Shown here one piece after another: positions 25,301 through 32,906 of a DNA stretch of 41,723 nt; the stretch's first letter is position 1, and the number at the start of each line of letters is the position of its first letter. The stretch comes from an uncultured bacterium (GTDB lineage: Bacteria > Patescibacteriota > Minisyncoccia > Phycocordibacterales > CAINVO01): positions 1-41,723 of the forward strand of contig CAINVO010000037.1 in assembly GCA_903854195.1 (NCBI GenBank), given 5' to 3'. The notes beneath the pieces were generated by a model that had not been told where the DNA came from, searched no databases, and saw nothing but the letters and a program-made list of their open reading frames with translations. The position numbers and the translations under genes were made by a program.

Positions 25301-26122
25301 TATCAAATATTCAATTTCTGGATTAATTGCTAGCGCAACATTTCCAGGAAGTGTCCACGGGGTCGTAGTCCAAGCTAACATATAAGTTTTTTCAGATTCT
25401 TTTGGATTCCCTACTCCATGATTACCATCTAATTCAAATTTAACAAAAACAGAAATATCTGTGATGTCTTTATAGTTTTGGCTTATTTCAAAATTGGAAA
25501 GAGTCGTCTCACAACGTGGACAAATGTGCATTGATTTAAAACCTTCATAAACCAAGCCTTTGTCATAAAGTTTTTTGAAGGACCAGATTACAGACTCAGT
25601 GAAAGACGGATTCATAGTACGATAATCATTATCCATATCCACAAAGCGCCCAAGGCGAGGGATTATTTTTTTCCACTCGTCTGCATAACGAAGAACGTTC
25701 GCCCGCGCGACATCATTAAACTTTTCAATACCATATTCCTCGATAGCAACTTTACCATTAAGACCGAGTTCCTTTTCAACTAGATTTTCTATAGGTAGAC
25801 CGTGGCAATCCCAACCCCAACGACGTGGAACAAAATATCCGCGCATAGTTTTGTAACGAGGAATAACATCCTTCATAGTTGTTGGAAGAATATGCCCAAA
25901 ATGTGGTAGGCCTGTAGCAAAAGGAGGGCCATCATAAAAAACAAAGGGTTCAGCTGAGGATCGTAGCTCTAATGTTTTTTTGAAAATATCGTTTTCCTCC
26001 CAGAAAGCGAGGATTTTTTCTTCACGCAAAGCAGCTGGACTTTTTACCGATGCTTGTGTGGCATTCTCACTTATTTTTGATATTTCCTTGGCGTTTTCTT
26101 TATTTTCAGTTTTTTGTGACAT
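22373..26122 (-). CDS. ileS: Isoleucine--tRNA ligase with an inserted histidine-phosphatase domain
   Basis: IleRS charges tRNA-Ile and edits Val-tRNA. At 1249 residues it is 150 to 250 longer than usual. Class Ia motifs are HFGH near residue 74 (GPPFATGLPHFGHI) and KMSKR near 867, with zinc-type CPRC (about 201) and CWRC (about 445). The tryptophan-rich editing segment WTTTPWTLPGNVAL starts near 251. Between LPIWQSETG...GSLEEIKEKT and the resumption of IleRS at DFHRPFIDEVVF, residues of about 556-735 form a complete histidine-phosphatase domain (VVMRHGEAEHN, SPLIRTQETARL, RELGFGDLEGKSYEE, LVITHDGP). Eukaryote-like IleRS architecture is probable. The ATG lies 6 nt after TGG-TATATT, so the mRNA is likely leaderless. 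recO follows in the same transcript. Confidence 0.96.
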   Translation of the reverse strand: MSQKTENKENAKEISKISENATQASVKSPAALREEKILAFWEENDIFKKTLELRSSAEPFVFYDGPPFATGLPHFGHILPTTMKDVIPRYKTMRGYFVPRRWGWDCHGLPIENLVEKELGLNGKVAIEEYGIEKFNDVARANVLRYADEWKKIIPRLGRFVDMDNDYRTMNPSFTESVIWSFKKLYDKGLVYEGFKSMHICPRCETTLSNFEISQNYKDITDISVFVKFELDGNHGVGNPKESEKTYMLAWTTTPWTLPGNVALAINPEIEYLITNVKGLENEKYIFAKSRLEALKTSTKNDFDVVGEIKGSDLVGKYYKPVFEYYKKAASDGELKNPAGKTLENGAGWKICAGDFVTTEDGTGVVHIAPAFGEDDLLLAQKENLPFIQHVSGDGRFKKEVTDFAGGLVKPKDDHQKADIEIIKWLAHNGYLFAKEKIIHSYPHCWRCDTPLLNYATTSWFVAVSTFKDKLLDANKSVNWSPKNVGEGRFGKWLENARDWSISRGRYWGAPLPIWQSETGLNKKTVSVASVDEEDKKEIEVLGSLEEIKEKTRRNRYVVMRHGEAEHNVKNIMISDVNAPYHLTEKGKASVIEKANDLKERNIDLIIASPLIRTQETARLVADTIGYSDEIIIDDRIRELGFGDLEGKSYEEYRSFFRNSFDNHADVSLPNGECMMDIRKRVGEFLYDIDSKYEGKNILVITHDGPAKICLAVADGATKTRTIKYWNERHEFLHPASWSGLDFAFIPHNKNYELDFHRPFIDEVVFKSATGKTMKRIPDVFDTWYDSGSMPFAQAHYPFSEEKGSSENEFLSDESSFFPADFIAEGQDQTRGWFYSLLVLGVALFGKSPYENVVVNGTVLAEDGQKMSKRLKNYPDLMETVNKFGADALRYFFMSSPAVRAEDISFSTKGTDEVLKKNIQRLDNVVSFYDLYKDGSMSSSDSPHVLDRWIIARMSEVGQIMTKSLDAYEIDKATRPIADFIDDLSTWYLRRSRDRLKVALDGNEADLSSSDLADKKFAIATLRFVLENFAKLIAPIMPFLADDIYQKVKISDTEILNNPSLEIGPLSVHLCDWPVNEKDSTATISFELSSEQKELLENMRTTRELVTLGLEARSSSGIKIRQPLSELSVRTHMQGIGDKPEFLDLIRDEVNVKKITVNENLGEDVILNTEITSELQEEGDVRDLIRAIQDARKEKGLTPSDVVLTLKLTSSEKNISLIKKYELVIKKPTLVKNIETVVDSTETGVKVEI

Positions 26123-26128
26123 GTTGAA

Positions 26129-26137
26129 AATATACCA
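26129..26137 (-). promoter_or_regulatory. Extended -10 element of ileS, leaderless type
   Basis: TGGTATATT lies exactly 6 nt (TTCAAC) before the ileS ATG. The inverted repeat AAGCCTA/TAGGCTT (26142-26162) lies immediately upstream and covers the -35 region. Confidence 0.6.
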
Positions 26138-26141
26138 AATA

Positions 26142-26205
26142 AAGCCTAAAAATAATAGGCTTGGGCACCTTAAAGGGAAAAAGCCGAGGAATATCTAGAG
26201 GTGCC
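26142..26205 (-). terminator. Inverted repeats between argS and ileS
   Basis: Two hairpins can form here: AAGCCTA-N7-TAGGCTT (26142-26162) and GGCACCT-N28-AGGTGCC (26164-26205). On the minus strand the second precedes the first and the sequence after both is only moderately T-rich (TATTTGG). They may end the argS transcript or, given their position over the -35 of ileS, act as a regulatory site. Confidence 0.4.
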
Positions 26206-26248
26206 AAATATATTACTTCTTGAGCGGTCAAACATATTATCTAGAGAA

Positions 26249-28087
26249 CTACATCTTGTCAGGAGCAGAGATACCCAGAATCCATAGACCATTTTTCATA
26301 GTAGAGGCGAACGCTCTAACAACATCCAAACGATAATCCTTCAAAGCCCCAGCATTGAGTATGGGAGTTGAAGCATAAAAACTATTAAAGTCAGAAGCTA
26401 TCTCCAAAAGAAACTGCGCCAGAGTGTGTGGAGCTTTGTTTTCACATGACTGCTGAACAATTTCTGAAAAACGGTACAATTTTCTTTCAAGCTTGGATAC
26501 TTTTTCTACAATATCTTTAATAACACTATCCTTCTCTGAATTATCTGATTTATTTTCTTCGTTCTCATCACCGAGACCATCCCCCATCTCTAATTTAGAT
26601 TTTTCTAGAATAGAAACAGCTCTTACATGTGAGTATTGTAGATACGGTCCTGAGTCACCCTCAAATGAAAGTGACTTTTCTTTATCAAAAATAATATCCT
26701 TACCAACAGACTGTTTCAATATAGTGTATTTAATAGCAGCAACCCCAACTTCCGAAGCAATCATATGTTTATCCTCCTCAGAAATACCAGGGCGATCACT
26801 AACTTTTTCTAAAGCAGACTGAATCATGTCAGCCAACAATGACTCCCCAGTAACAACATCTCCAGTACGTGAAGACATTTTTTGAGATTTTTTACCATCG
26901 GAGTTTGGTCCCACAGAAAGACGAAGCATCCCATGAGAAAGATGTTCAGATTTTTTAGCAATTTCTGGAAAAATAAAAGACATGGCTTTAAAGATTACTT
27001 TAAAGTAATCGTTCTGTTCATTTGCAGTAACTGTAATACCCAGGTCATATGGAAAGCTTTCATATTTTATTTTAGCGAGTCCAAGCTCTTTGCCTTCATA
27101 GGTAGTCAGACCCTCACTTGTCAAAAATACACGTGTGTGTAATTCACTTTTAGCTTCTGAAAAAATAACAGCGCCATCACTTTTTTCAAAAAGAGCTGGG
27201 GGTACAGCAGAATTTCCTTTTTCATTTGCGAGATGATCTTCAACTATTTTTTTTCCAACAGGAGAACTCTGACTCTCAAAAAAATAATGGTCAAAATTTG
27301 TACCAAGGACTTTGTATATTTCTTCAAAGTGTTCAAGTGACCATTCCCTACCTTTATCATAAATCTCGTTTAACTCATCATCTGAACGTTCGTATATTTT
27401 TTTATTGATTTCCTTAACCTCTATTTCAGCAGTTGGATCTTCTTTTACTTTTTTAGAACCAAGTGCATATGCAGCCCCAAGATAAGCAGTCTTCTCTGAA
27501 AGAGGTGTATCATCTGATGGAATAGCTTTATCCATAAAACGAAAACCCCAAATAGTTAAAGCAACGTGACGGCCAACATCACCTTGGTAACACAATCTTT
27601 TTACATTTGCACCAGAAAAATCATAAAGGCGAGAAAGAGCCTCTCCAATAATGTTTGTCATCAAATGCCCTATATGAAACTGTTTAAATGGATTCGGGTC
27701 AGTATATTCCACAGCAACCATTTTGCCTTCAAAAATCTTGTTTTTACCTAACGAATCTTTTGAATTATTTTCTATAACCTGTTTTATTGAATTAAAGAAA
27801 AAAGAATCATCAAGATAGAAGTTTATAAAACCTGGACCAGCAACTTCTATTTTTAATATTTCTGATGGTTTGTTTTTTTCAATCTCCCCAACAAGTTCCT
27901 CAGCAAACACTTTTGGGTTTTTATTTAATTTTTTAGAAAGAGATAAAGCGATACTTGTAGAAAAATCACCGTTAGACAGATCAGATGGATGCTCCAAATG
28001 AATTTCCAACAAATCAATATCCGCCTCTATTGCTAGGTTTTTTATTGCTGACTTTATTGTAGATTTTATTGTTTCAGATATATTCAT
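26249..28087 (-). CDS. argS: Arginine--tRNA ligase
   Basis: ArgRS charges tRNA-Arg and needs tRNA for amino-acid activation. The N-terminal Add-1 domain (about residues 1-100) contains LEHPSDLSNGDFSTSIALSLSK. The HIGH motif is at 138-141 (PNPFKQFHIGHLMTN). The KMSKS position is degenerate (KMSSRTGDVV), as in many ArgRS. The C-terminal DALR anticodon domain ends LDVVRAFASTMKNGLWILGI. The 612-residue length is slightly long, with a charged insert near 500-520 (DGLGDENEENKSDNSEKD). TATAAA lies 6 nt before the ATG, suggesting a leaderless or short-leader start. It is separated from ileS by inverted repeats. Confidence 0.97.
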   Translation of the reverse strand: MNISETIKSTIKSAIKNLAIEADIDLLEIHLEHPSDLSNGDFSTSIALSLSKKLNKNPKVFAEELVGEIEKNKPSEILKIEVAGPGFINFYLDDSFFFNSIKQVIENNSKDSLGKNKIFEGKMVAVEYTDPNPFKQFHIGHLMTNIIGEALSRLYDFSGANVKRLCYQGDVGRHVALTIWGFRFMDKAIPSDDTPLSEKTAYLGAAYALGSKKVKEDPTAEIEVKEINKKIYERSDDELNEIYDKGREWSLEHFEEIYKVLGTNFDHYFFESQSSPVGKKIVEDHLANEKGNSAVPPALFEKSDGAVIFSEAKSELHTRVFLTSEGLTTYEGKELGLAKIKYESFPYDLGITVTANEQNDYFKVIFKAMSFIFPEIAKKSEHLSHGMLRLSVGPNSDGKKSQKMSSRTGDVVTGESLLADMIQSALEKVSDRPGISEEDKHMIASEVGVAAIKYTILKQSVGKDIIFDKEKSLSFEGDSGPYLQYSHVRAVSILEKSKLEMGDGLGDENEENKSDNSEKDSVIKDIVEKVSKLERKLYRFSEIVQQSCENKAPHTLAQFLLEIASDFNSFYASTPILNAGALKDYRLDVVRAFASTMKNGLWILGISAPDKM

Positions 28088-28123
28088 AAGCTATTTATAA
28101 TTGAATTTGAGATTCACTATACA

Positions 28124-28555
28124 TTATTTTCCTGTACTACCAAACCCCCCTTCTCCACGTGAGGTCTCACCGAGGTCGTCCTCATTATTTACTTCAATTA
28201 TTTCAGGTGATTCAACTTTTTGAATAAGCATCTGAGCAACCTTATGCCCAATTTCAAAAGTATAATCAAACTCTCCTAGGTTTATCATTCCTATCATTAT
28301 TTCTCCTCGATATCCTGAATCTATAACACCCCCGACAGTCTTTAATCCTGACTTATGAGAAAGCCCACTTTTATCCCAAATAAGCCCAACATAACCATCT
28401 GGTATCGCCATAGAAATACCAGTTCTCACCTGTGCACGCTCACCTTTTTTTATTAAGACACTTTCAGAAACAAAAAAATCCATACCAGCATCTCCTGGAT
28501 GAGCATACTTTGGTAATATTGCGTTGGGTGTTATTTTTCTTATTTTAATTTCCAT
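28124..28555 (-). CDS. dut: Deoxyuridine 5'-triphosphate nucleotidohydrolase (dUTPase)
   Basis: dUTPase hydrolyses dUTP to dUMP and pyrophosphate, keeping uracil out of DNA and feeding ThyA. The trimeric-type motifs are all present: AHPGDAGMDFF (1), WDKSGLSHK (2), GGVIDSGYRGEI (3), KVAQMLI (4) and RGEGGFGSTGK at the C-terminus (5). The 143-residue length is typical. It lies 10 bp after glyA in the same transcript and close to the thymidylate genes thyA, folA and the dCMP deaminase. Confidence 0.97.
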   Translation of the reverse strand: MEIKIRKITPNAILPKYAHPGDAGMDFFVSESVLIKKGERAQVRTGISMAIPDGYVGLIWDKSGLSHKSGLKTVGGVIDSGYRGEIMIGMINLGEFDYTFEIGHKVAQMLIQKVESPEIIEVNNEDDLGETSRGEGGFGSTGK

Positions 28556-28565
28556 ATTTAAAAAT

Positions 28566-29816
28566 TTATTTACTTCTCAAAACTTTATCAATTTTTTGAG
28601 CAATCAAAACAAAATCTTTTTCCTTTTTGCCACGGGTTGTTTCCGCGGCAGATCCAAGACGAATTCCTGACGGATCAAAAGCTGAGCGAGTTTCCCCTGG
28701 AATGGTATTTTTATTTACAATAATTCCAGCCTTTTCAAGAAGATCGCTTGCTTCTGATCCAGTAATAGCTCCCGCTCCTTTTTCATTTTTTACTCCAAAC
28801 ATCCAAACATCTACGAGTACGAGGTGGCTATCTGTACCCGCTGACACAACATACCAACCTAGGCGCGCGAGCTCTTTGGCGAGCGCGCTGGCATTTTTCT
28901 TAACTTGGACAGCATATTTTTTAAAAGCGGATGTATCTGCTTCTTTCAAAGCAACAGCAACTGCAGCAATTTGATTCATATGCGGACCACCTTGAAGTCC
29001 TGGAAAAACGGCTTTGTCTATTAAATCTGCAAAACTTTGTTCTTTTCCAGTTTTCTTATCCTTCACAACTTTATCTTTTCTAACAAAAATCAGAGCGCTT
29101 CGTGGACCGCGTAAAGTTTTGTGAACTGTTGTCGTAACGACATCTGCATATTCAAAAGGGCTTGGGTACTGCTTCCCTGCCACAAGACCCGCAAAGTGAG
29201 ACATGTCACACATTAATATTGGATGTGTACCATCCGCCAACACTACAGAGTATGCAATCTCTTTAAATTTTTTAAAATCTACTGTGCGAGGATAGGCAGT
29301 AAAACCACAAACAATAATATTTGGCTTTTCGACAATGGCTAGTTTTTTTATTTCATCATAATTTATCACTTCAGTTTTTGGATCCACTCCGTAAGGAATT
29401 TGTTTCCAAAATTTTCCAGTTGCTGAAACTTTATGTCCATGAGTAAGATGTCCGCCATGAGAAAGCGACATACCCATAATTTTTCCAGTTCCGTCCGACG
29501 GAAGAAGACCAACATAAACTGCTAAGTTTGCTGGAGAACCAGAAAGAGGTTGCACGTTTACATGCCATTTATCTTTTGAAAGGCCAAAAAGTTTCAACGC
29601 TCTTTCCTGCGCAAGAATCTCTATTTTATCCGTATATGTTTGACCTCCATAATATCTTTTTCCTGGATACCCTTCTGCATACTTATTTGTAAATTCTGAA
29701 CCAAGAGCTTCAAGTACATCTTTAGAAACAACGTTCTCTGACGCGATTAAATTAATAACTTTTTTTTGCCTTTCTTTTTCAGCTTTTATAAGCTTTGAGA
29801 TTTGTATGTCTTTCAT
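28566..29816 (-). CDS. glyA: Serine hydroxymethyltransferase
   Basis: GlyA converts serine and tetrahydrofolate to glycine and 5,10-methylene-tetrahydrofolate, the one-carbon donor for ThyA. The PLP lysine sits in VVTTTVHKTLRGPRSALIFV. Other signatures are NLIASENVVSKDVLEALGSEFTNKYAEGYPGKRYYGG and QPLSGSPANLAVY. The ORF track begins at a TTG at 29864, but a perfect extended -10 (TGATATAAT, 29847-29839) lies inside that extension, so I use the ATG at 29816 (MKDIQISKLIKAEKER), giving 416 residues. It is divergent from thyA and co-transcribed with dut. Confidence 0.97.
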   Translation of the reverse strand: MKDIQISKLIKAEKERQKKVINLIASENVVSKDVLEALGSEFTNKYAEGYPGKRYYGGQTYTDKIEILAQERALKLFGLSKDKWHVNVQPLSGSPANLAVYVGLLPSDGTGKIMGMSLSHGGHLTHGHKVSATGKFWKQIPYGVDPKTEVINYDEIKKLAIVEKPNIIVCGFTAYPRTVDFKKFKEIAYSVVLADGTHPILMCDMSHFAGLVAGKQYPSPFEYADVVTTTVHKTLRGPRSALIFVRKDKVVKDKKTGKEQSFADLIDKAVFPGLQGGPHMNQIAAVAVALKEADTSAFKKYAVQVKKNASALAKELARLGWYVVSAGTDSHLVLVDVWMFGVKNEKGAGAITGSEASDLLEKAGIIVNKNTIPGETRSAFDPSGIRLGSAAETTRGKKEKDFVLIAQKIDKVLRSK

Positions 29817-29838
29817 ATTGTTGTGGTTAGTTTTTTTG

Positions 29839-29847
29839 ATTATATCA
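29839..29847 (-). promoter_or_regulatory. Extended -10 element of glyA-dut
   Basis: TGATATAAT on the minus strand predicts transcription starting near 29832 and a 16-nt leader before the ATG at 29816. It decides the glyA start because it lies inside the longer ORF. Confidence 0.65.
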
Positions 29848-29876
29848 CTCAAAACAAAAAGCAATAAGTAATGAGA

Positions 29877-29904
29877 TTGTGCAATTGACTAATTCTGAGA
29901 TAAT
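29877..29904 (+). promoter_or_regulatory. Predicted thyA promoter
   Basis: TTGTGC (29877-29882) and GATAAT (29899-29904) are separated by 16 bp, giving a leader of about 30 nt before the ATG at 29941. It is back to back with the glyA promoter. Confidence 0.45.
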
Positions 29905-29940
29905 ACTAGTATTGCAACAGAAAACAGTAACTTTAAAACT

Positions 29941-30894
29941 ATGGAAACACCTATAAACTACAAGCCGTACAACGAGAGATTGCCTGACAGGCAATATCAC
30001 GATCTACTTGAAAAAATAGTTAAAAATGGCCGAAAACTAAGGCCTATACATGCCCGTCTTCCAGAAAATGCAAACACGGAACACAAATATTCACTTGAGT
30101 TAACAGGCCAAGTTCTTCAATATGACATGTCGAACGGCTTTCCGCTTATGAACATTCGTGACCTCAGAAAATCCTTCAAAGGCGCCTTAGGCGAAGTAAT
30201 AGGATTTCTTCGTGGAGCTCAAACTCTAGAGGAACTTAAAGATGCAGGATGTCCAAATATTTTCTGGGAACGTTGGGTTCCAAAAGAAAAATGTGAAATT
30301 TTTGGACTACCAGAACATGATCTTGGTCCAGGGTCATACGGGGCAATTCTCCGAAGAATGCCTTTCCCTGGAGGAAGTTTTGATCAGGTTCAGGCACTCA
30401 CAAAGCAAATGAAAGAAAGGCCTTTTCTTAGAACACACATGATCACGACCTGGTATCCACCATTTGCAATGGGTGACATTACACAAAATGCTCCAAGAAA
30501 AGTTGTTGTGGCACCTTGCCATGGAAATGAAATTCACTTCGTTTTATTTGATGAAGAAAAAGAATTAGAACTCGTCCTTTACCAAAGATCAGCGGATGTC
30601 CCTGTTGGACTAGTGCTCAACATTGCGGAATGGGCAGCCTTCGGAATGATGGCTGCTCACATTTTGGGTTACAAATTTACTAAGTACACCCACATGATGT
30701 CAGAACCTCATATTTATGACATCCAACTGGAAGCAGTGGAGGAACTCCTAAAAAGAGAACCGAGACGCTTGCCAACAATCCACTTGAATCCTGGGAGAAA
30801 AGTGGAGAACTTCTGGGACTTTAAACCTGAAGATTTCCGAATAGACGATGACTACGACCCTCATGAAAACATGCAGATTCCAACTCCTATTTAA
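29941..30894 (+). CDS. thyA: Thymidylate synthase (divergent ThyA)
   Basis: ThyA methylates dUMP to dTMP with methylene-tetrahydrofolate, releasing dihydrofolate. The catalytic Cys is in VVVAPCHGNEIHFV. The dUMP-binding segment reads QRSADVPVGLVLNIAEWA, with the key Asn present, and PHIYD supplies the His-Tyr pair. The sequence is divergent: the usual SRR phosphate-binding pair reads LRT, and DLGPVYG reads DLGPGSYGAILRR. At 317 residues it is close to the long ThyA forms. A dCMP hydroxymethylase-like activity is a less likely alternative because the Asn is kept. It stands alone with its own promoter and GC-rich terminator, but neighbours supply every other step of dTMP synthesis. Confidence 0.92.
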   Translation: METPINYKPYNERLPDRQYHDLLEKIVKNGRKLRPIHARLPENANTEHKYSLELTGQVLQYDMSNGFPLMNIRDLRKSFKGALGEVIGFLRGAQTLEELKDAGCPNIFWERWVPKEKCEIFGLPEHDLGPGSYGAILRRMPFPGGSFDQVQALTKQMKERPFLRTHMITTWYPPFAMGDITQNAPRKVVVAPCHGNEIHFVLFDEEKELELVLYQRSADVPVGLVLNIAEWAAFGMMAAHILGYKFTKYTHMMSEPHIYDIQLEAVEELLKREPRRLPTIHLNPGRKVENFWDFKPEDFRIDDDYDPHENMQIPTPI

Positions 30895-30910
30895 AAGAAA
30901 ATTGGAAATA

Positions 30911-30948
30911 AAAAAACGGCCTCGCTTTCAAAAGCGAGGCCTCTTTTT
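30911..30948 (+). terminator. Intrinsic terminator of thyA
   Basis: GGCCTCGCTTT (30918-30928) pairs with AAAGCGAGGCC (30931-30941), preceded by an A-run and followed by CTTTTTTA. It is a strong canonical intrinsic terminator. Confidence 0.9.
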
Positions 30949-30964
30949 TATTTATAACCCATAG

Positions 30965-30973
30965 TGATATACT
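30965..30973 (+). promoter_or_regulatory. Extended -10 element of the HIT gene, leaderless type
   Basis: TGATATACT lies 9 nt before the ATG at 30983, so the mRNA would begin at or within 2-3 nt of the start codon. Confidence 0.55.
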
Positions 30974-30982
30974 CATGTAAAT

Positions 30983-31435
30983 ATGAGCAAAAAATACGTA
31001 AATATCGACAATTCCACAAGACCAGCAGGAGATGATAAATATAAAAAAATAATTGAACAAATAAGCAAAGACGACGTTTGCCCTTTTTGTGAAGAACACC
31101 TACTTAAATACCACAAAAACCCAATCATAAAATCTGGCACATTCTGGACACTGACAACAAACATGTACCCATACAAAAACTCAAAATATCACTTTTTAAT
31201 AATCCACAAAGGACACATTACAACAACAAAGGATATAAGCAAAGATGCATGGCTAGAGTTATATGAAACGATAAACTGGATTGAGAATGAATACGATATA
31301 TCTGGTGGAACCTTTTTTATGAGATGCGGAGATACCTCAAAAACAGGAGCTAGTGTTACCCATTTACACTCACATCTTGTAACTCCAGACAAGGATAAAC
31401 CTGGTTACGAACCAGTCATTGCAAGAATTGGTTAA
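30983..31435 (+). CDS. HIT-family nucleotide hydrolase or transferase
   Basis: The 150-residue protein has the histidine-triad active site THLHSHLV near residue 128 and a CPFC pair near residue 31 that often binds zinc with a downstream His. HIT enzymes cleave nucleotide phosphoramidates, dinucleoside polyphosphates or related bonds. The substrate cannot be read here. The triad reads H-L-H-S-H-L-V, consistent with a catalytic HIT rather than a GalT. It is convergent with the deaminase gene, with only 7 bp between stops, and lies in the nucleotide-metabolism group. Confidence 0.88.
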   Translation: MSKKYVNIDNSTRPAGDDKYKKIIEQISKDDVCPFCEEHLLKYHKNPIIKSGTFWTLTTNMYPYKNSKYHFLIIHKGHITTTKDISKDAWLELYETINWIENEYDISGGTFFMRCGDTSKTGASVTHLHSHLVTPDKDKPGYEPVIARIG

Positions 31436-31442
31436 AAATAAA

Positions 31443-32273
31443 TTATTTAACTAGAATAATCTCTATTCCTTTAGATTTGAAAATATTTTCAGCATCTAAT
31501 AGTGAATAACCTTTTGAGTAGTACACCTTTTTTATACCTGCTTCACTGATTAGTTTTGCACAAACGGGACATGGAAAAACTGTTAAATACAAAGAGGACC
31601 CGTCCAAACTTATTCCCCTTTTTGCAGCCTCAGCAACTAAGGCTGCTTCTCCATGTATTGCAGTAGAAAGCTCAATATTAACTCCCCCATCAAAATTACT
31701 CCTGGGATCACCGTATGTATCTAAATTAAAATCTGAAGGTAAATGCTTATTGTGTCCAACAATTAATATCTGGTCATTTTTTACAATAAGGCTTCCGATC
31801 TGCCTCCACCAGTCTGAACTTTTTTTTGACTCGTCGTAGGCCTTCCCTATTAACTCCTTGTCTCTTTCAAGCTCTGAAATTACCCTACCTTCAGAAATTA
31901 TGTTTTCTGTTGTTGTTATTTGTCTATCCCAACGTAAAAAAATAGATTCAAAATTTATTTTTTTACCAGGTAAGTATTTTTCTGCAATAGCCCGATTGAT
32001 ATTATCATCAGGCATAATTATATTTACATCATTCAAATCAATTTCAGAAATACTTTTTCTATCAACAACCTCAATTTCACTAAAAATATCTAGAGCCTTA
32101 AGCATTTTTTTAAGGTCGCCTTGCTCTGGAGTTCTAAGATCTCTCTCTATATGTGGAAAATCTTGGACAAAATCTGAACCCAAAATATACAAGTCACCAG
32201 AATATTTTTTAAAGAAAGAAATGTATCCAGAGTGAATTGCAGGGATAATACTGATTACTACATTTTTTTTCAT
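31443..32273 (-). CDS. dCMP/cytidine deaminase-like protein with an extra N-terminal domain
   Basis: The 276-residue protein has two parts. The C-terminal 140 residues are a zinc deaminase: IHGEAALVAEAAKRG supplies the His and catalytic Glu, and FPCPVCAKLI supplies the two Cys, as in dCMP deaminases. The N-terminal 130 residues (VVISIIPAIHSGYISFFKKYSGDLYILGSDF) resemble a nucleotidyltransferase-type Rossmann fold with HSGY where HxGH would be expected, so that part is probably not catalytic in the usual way. dCMP deamination would supply dUMP to ThyA. It is last in a three-gene minus-strand operon with a nucleotidyltransferase and a P-loop kinase. Confidence 0.85.
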   Translation of the reverse strand: MKKNVVISIIPAIHSGYISFFKKYSGDLYILGSDFVQDFPHIERDLRTPEQGDLKKMLKALDIFSEIEVVDRKSISEIDLNDVNIIMPDDNINRAIAEKYLPGKKINFESIFLRWDRQITTTENIISEGRVISELERDKELIGKAYDESKKSSDWWRQIGSLIVKNDQILIVGHNKHLPSDFNLDTYGDPRSNFDGGVNIELSTAIHGEAALVAEAAKRGISLDGSSLYLTVFPCPVCAKLISEAGIKKVYYSKGYSLLDAENIFKSKGIEIILVK

Positions 32274-32279
32274 ATTTTA

Positions 32280-32870
32280 TTAGCCTCTTCTGATTTTTTC
32301 TAGAAAATCTTGAGTTAAATTATTTACTTCTACAGCTAGTTTTTCGACACCCTCCATTGTCAGTTGTCTTATTCTTGCAGTCGTGGATGTTGTTGCTTGA
32401 GGAGGAAACACAACCACTTCATCACACCACTCGCTAGCACTTTTTTTAATTTCATCTGGAATATCTCCAGTTGTCTGAGAAAATACTAAAAAATCGGGTC
32501 TGATCATTTCTTCTAATTTTGTCCTCTTATCATCAACATCTCTAAGAGTGACAACATCAACATGTCTTAGGTGTGTGAGCATGGTAATCCTTTCGTCTTC
32601 TGGAACAATTGGTCGATTAGGTCCTTTTCTTTTTTTTGTCAGAGCATCTGTATCAACTCCAACAATCAAAATATCACCTAAAGCCTTTGCCTTTTGAAGA
32701 TATAGAGCGTGTCCGTGATGGACTAGATCATAAACACCTTGAGTTAGGACCACTTTCTTACCCTTAGATTTACAATACTTTGTAAATTCCAAAAGCTCAT
32801 CGTGGTTTGGTATAAATCTATCGCTGAAATTTACAGTATTTTCTAGAATTTTTTCGTATTTAGAATCCAT
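32280..32870 (-). CDS. Cytidylyltransferase-like (RfaE domain II/TagD type) nucleotidyltransferase
   Basis: The 196-residue protein carries the HxGH nucleotidyltransferase motif (LTQGVYDLVHHGHALYLQKAKALGDILIVGVDTD) near residue 49 and the downstream pattern RPIVPEDERITMLTHLRHVDVV typical of the RfaE2/glycerol-3-phosphate cytidylyltransferase family. Such enzymes couple a sugar- or alcohol-phosphate to a nucleotide. The partner substrate is unknown. It lies 6 bp upstream of the deaminase gene and 36 bp after the P-loop kinase. The shared fold with the deaminase's N-terminal part hints at a common origin. Confidence 0.88.
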   Translation of the reverse strand: MDSKYEKILENTVNFSDRFIPNHDELLEFTKYCKSKGKKVVLTQGVYDLVHHGHALYLQKAKALGDILIVGVDTDALTKKRKGPNRPIVPEDERITMLTHLRHVDVVTLRDVDDKRTKLEEMIRPDFLVFSQTTGDIPDEIKKSASEWCDEVVVFPPQATTSTTARIRQLTMEGVEKLAVEVNNLTQDFLEKIRRG

Positions 32871-32906
32871 AGGTAGAAGTCTATCACAAAAAGATAGTCT
32901 CGAAAA

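Noticed and set aside
29817-29864. N-terminal extension of GlyA from a TTG start
   Set aside because: A perfect extended -10 lies inside it, and SHMT proteins normally begin near the MKDIQISKL segment.
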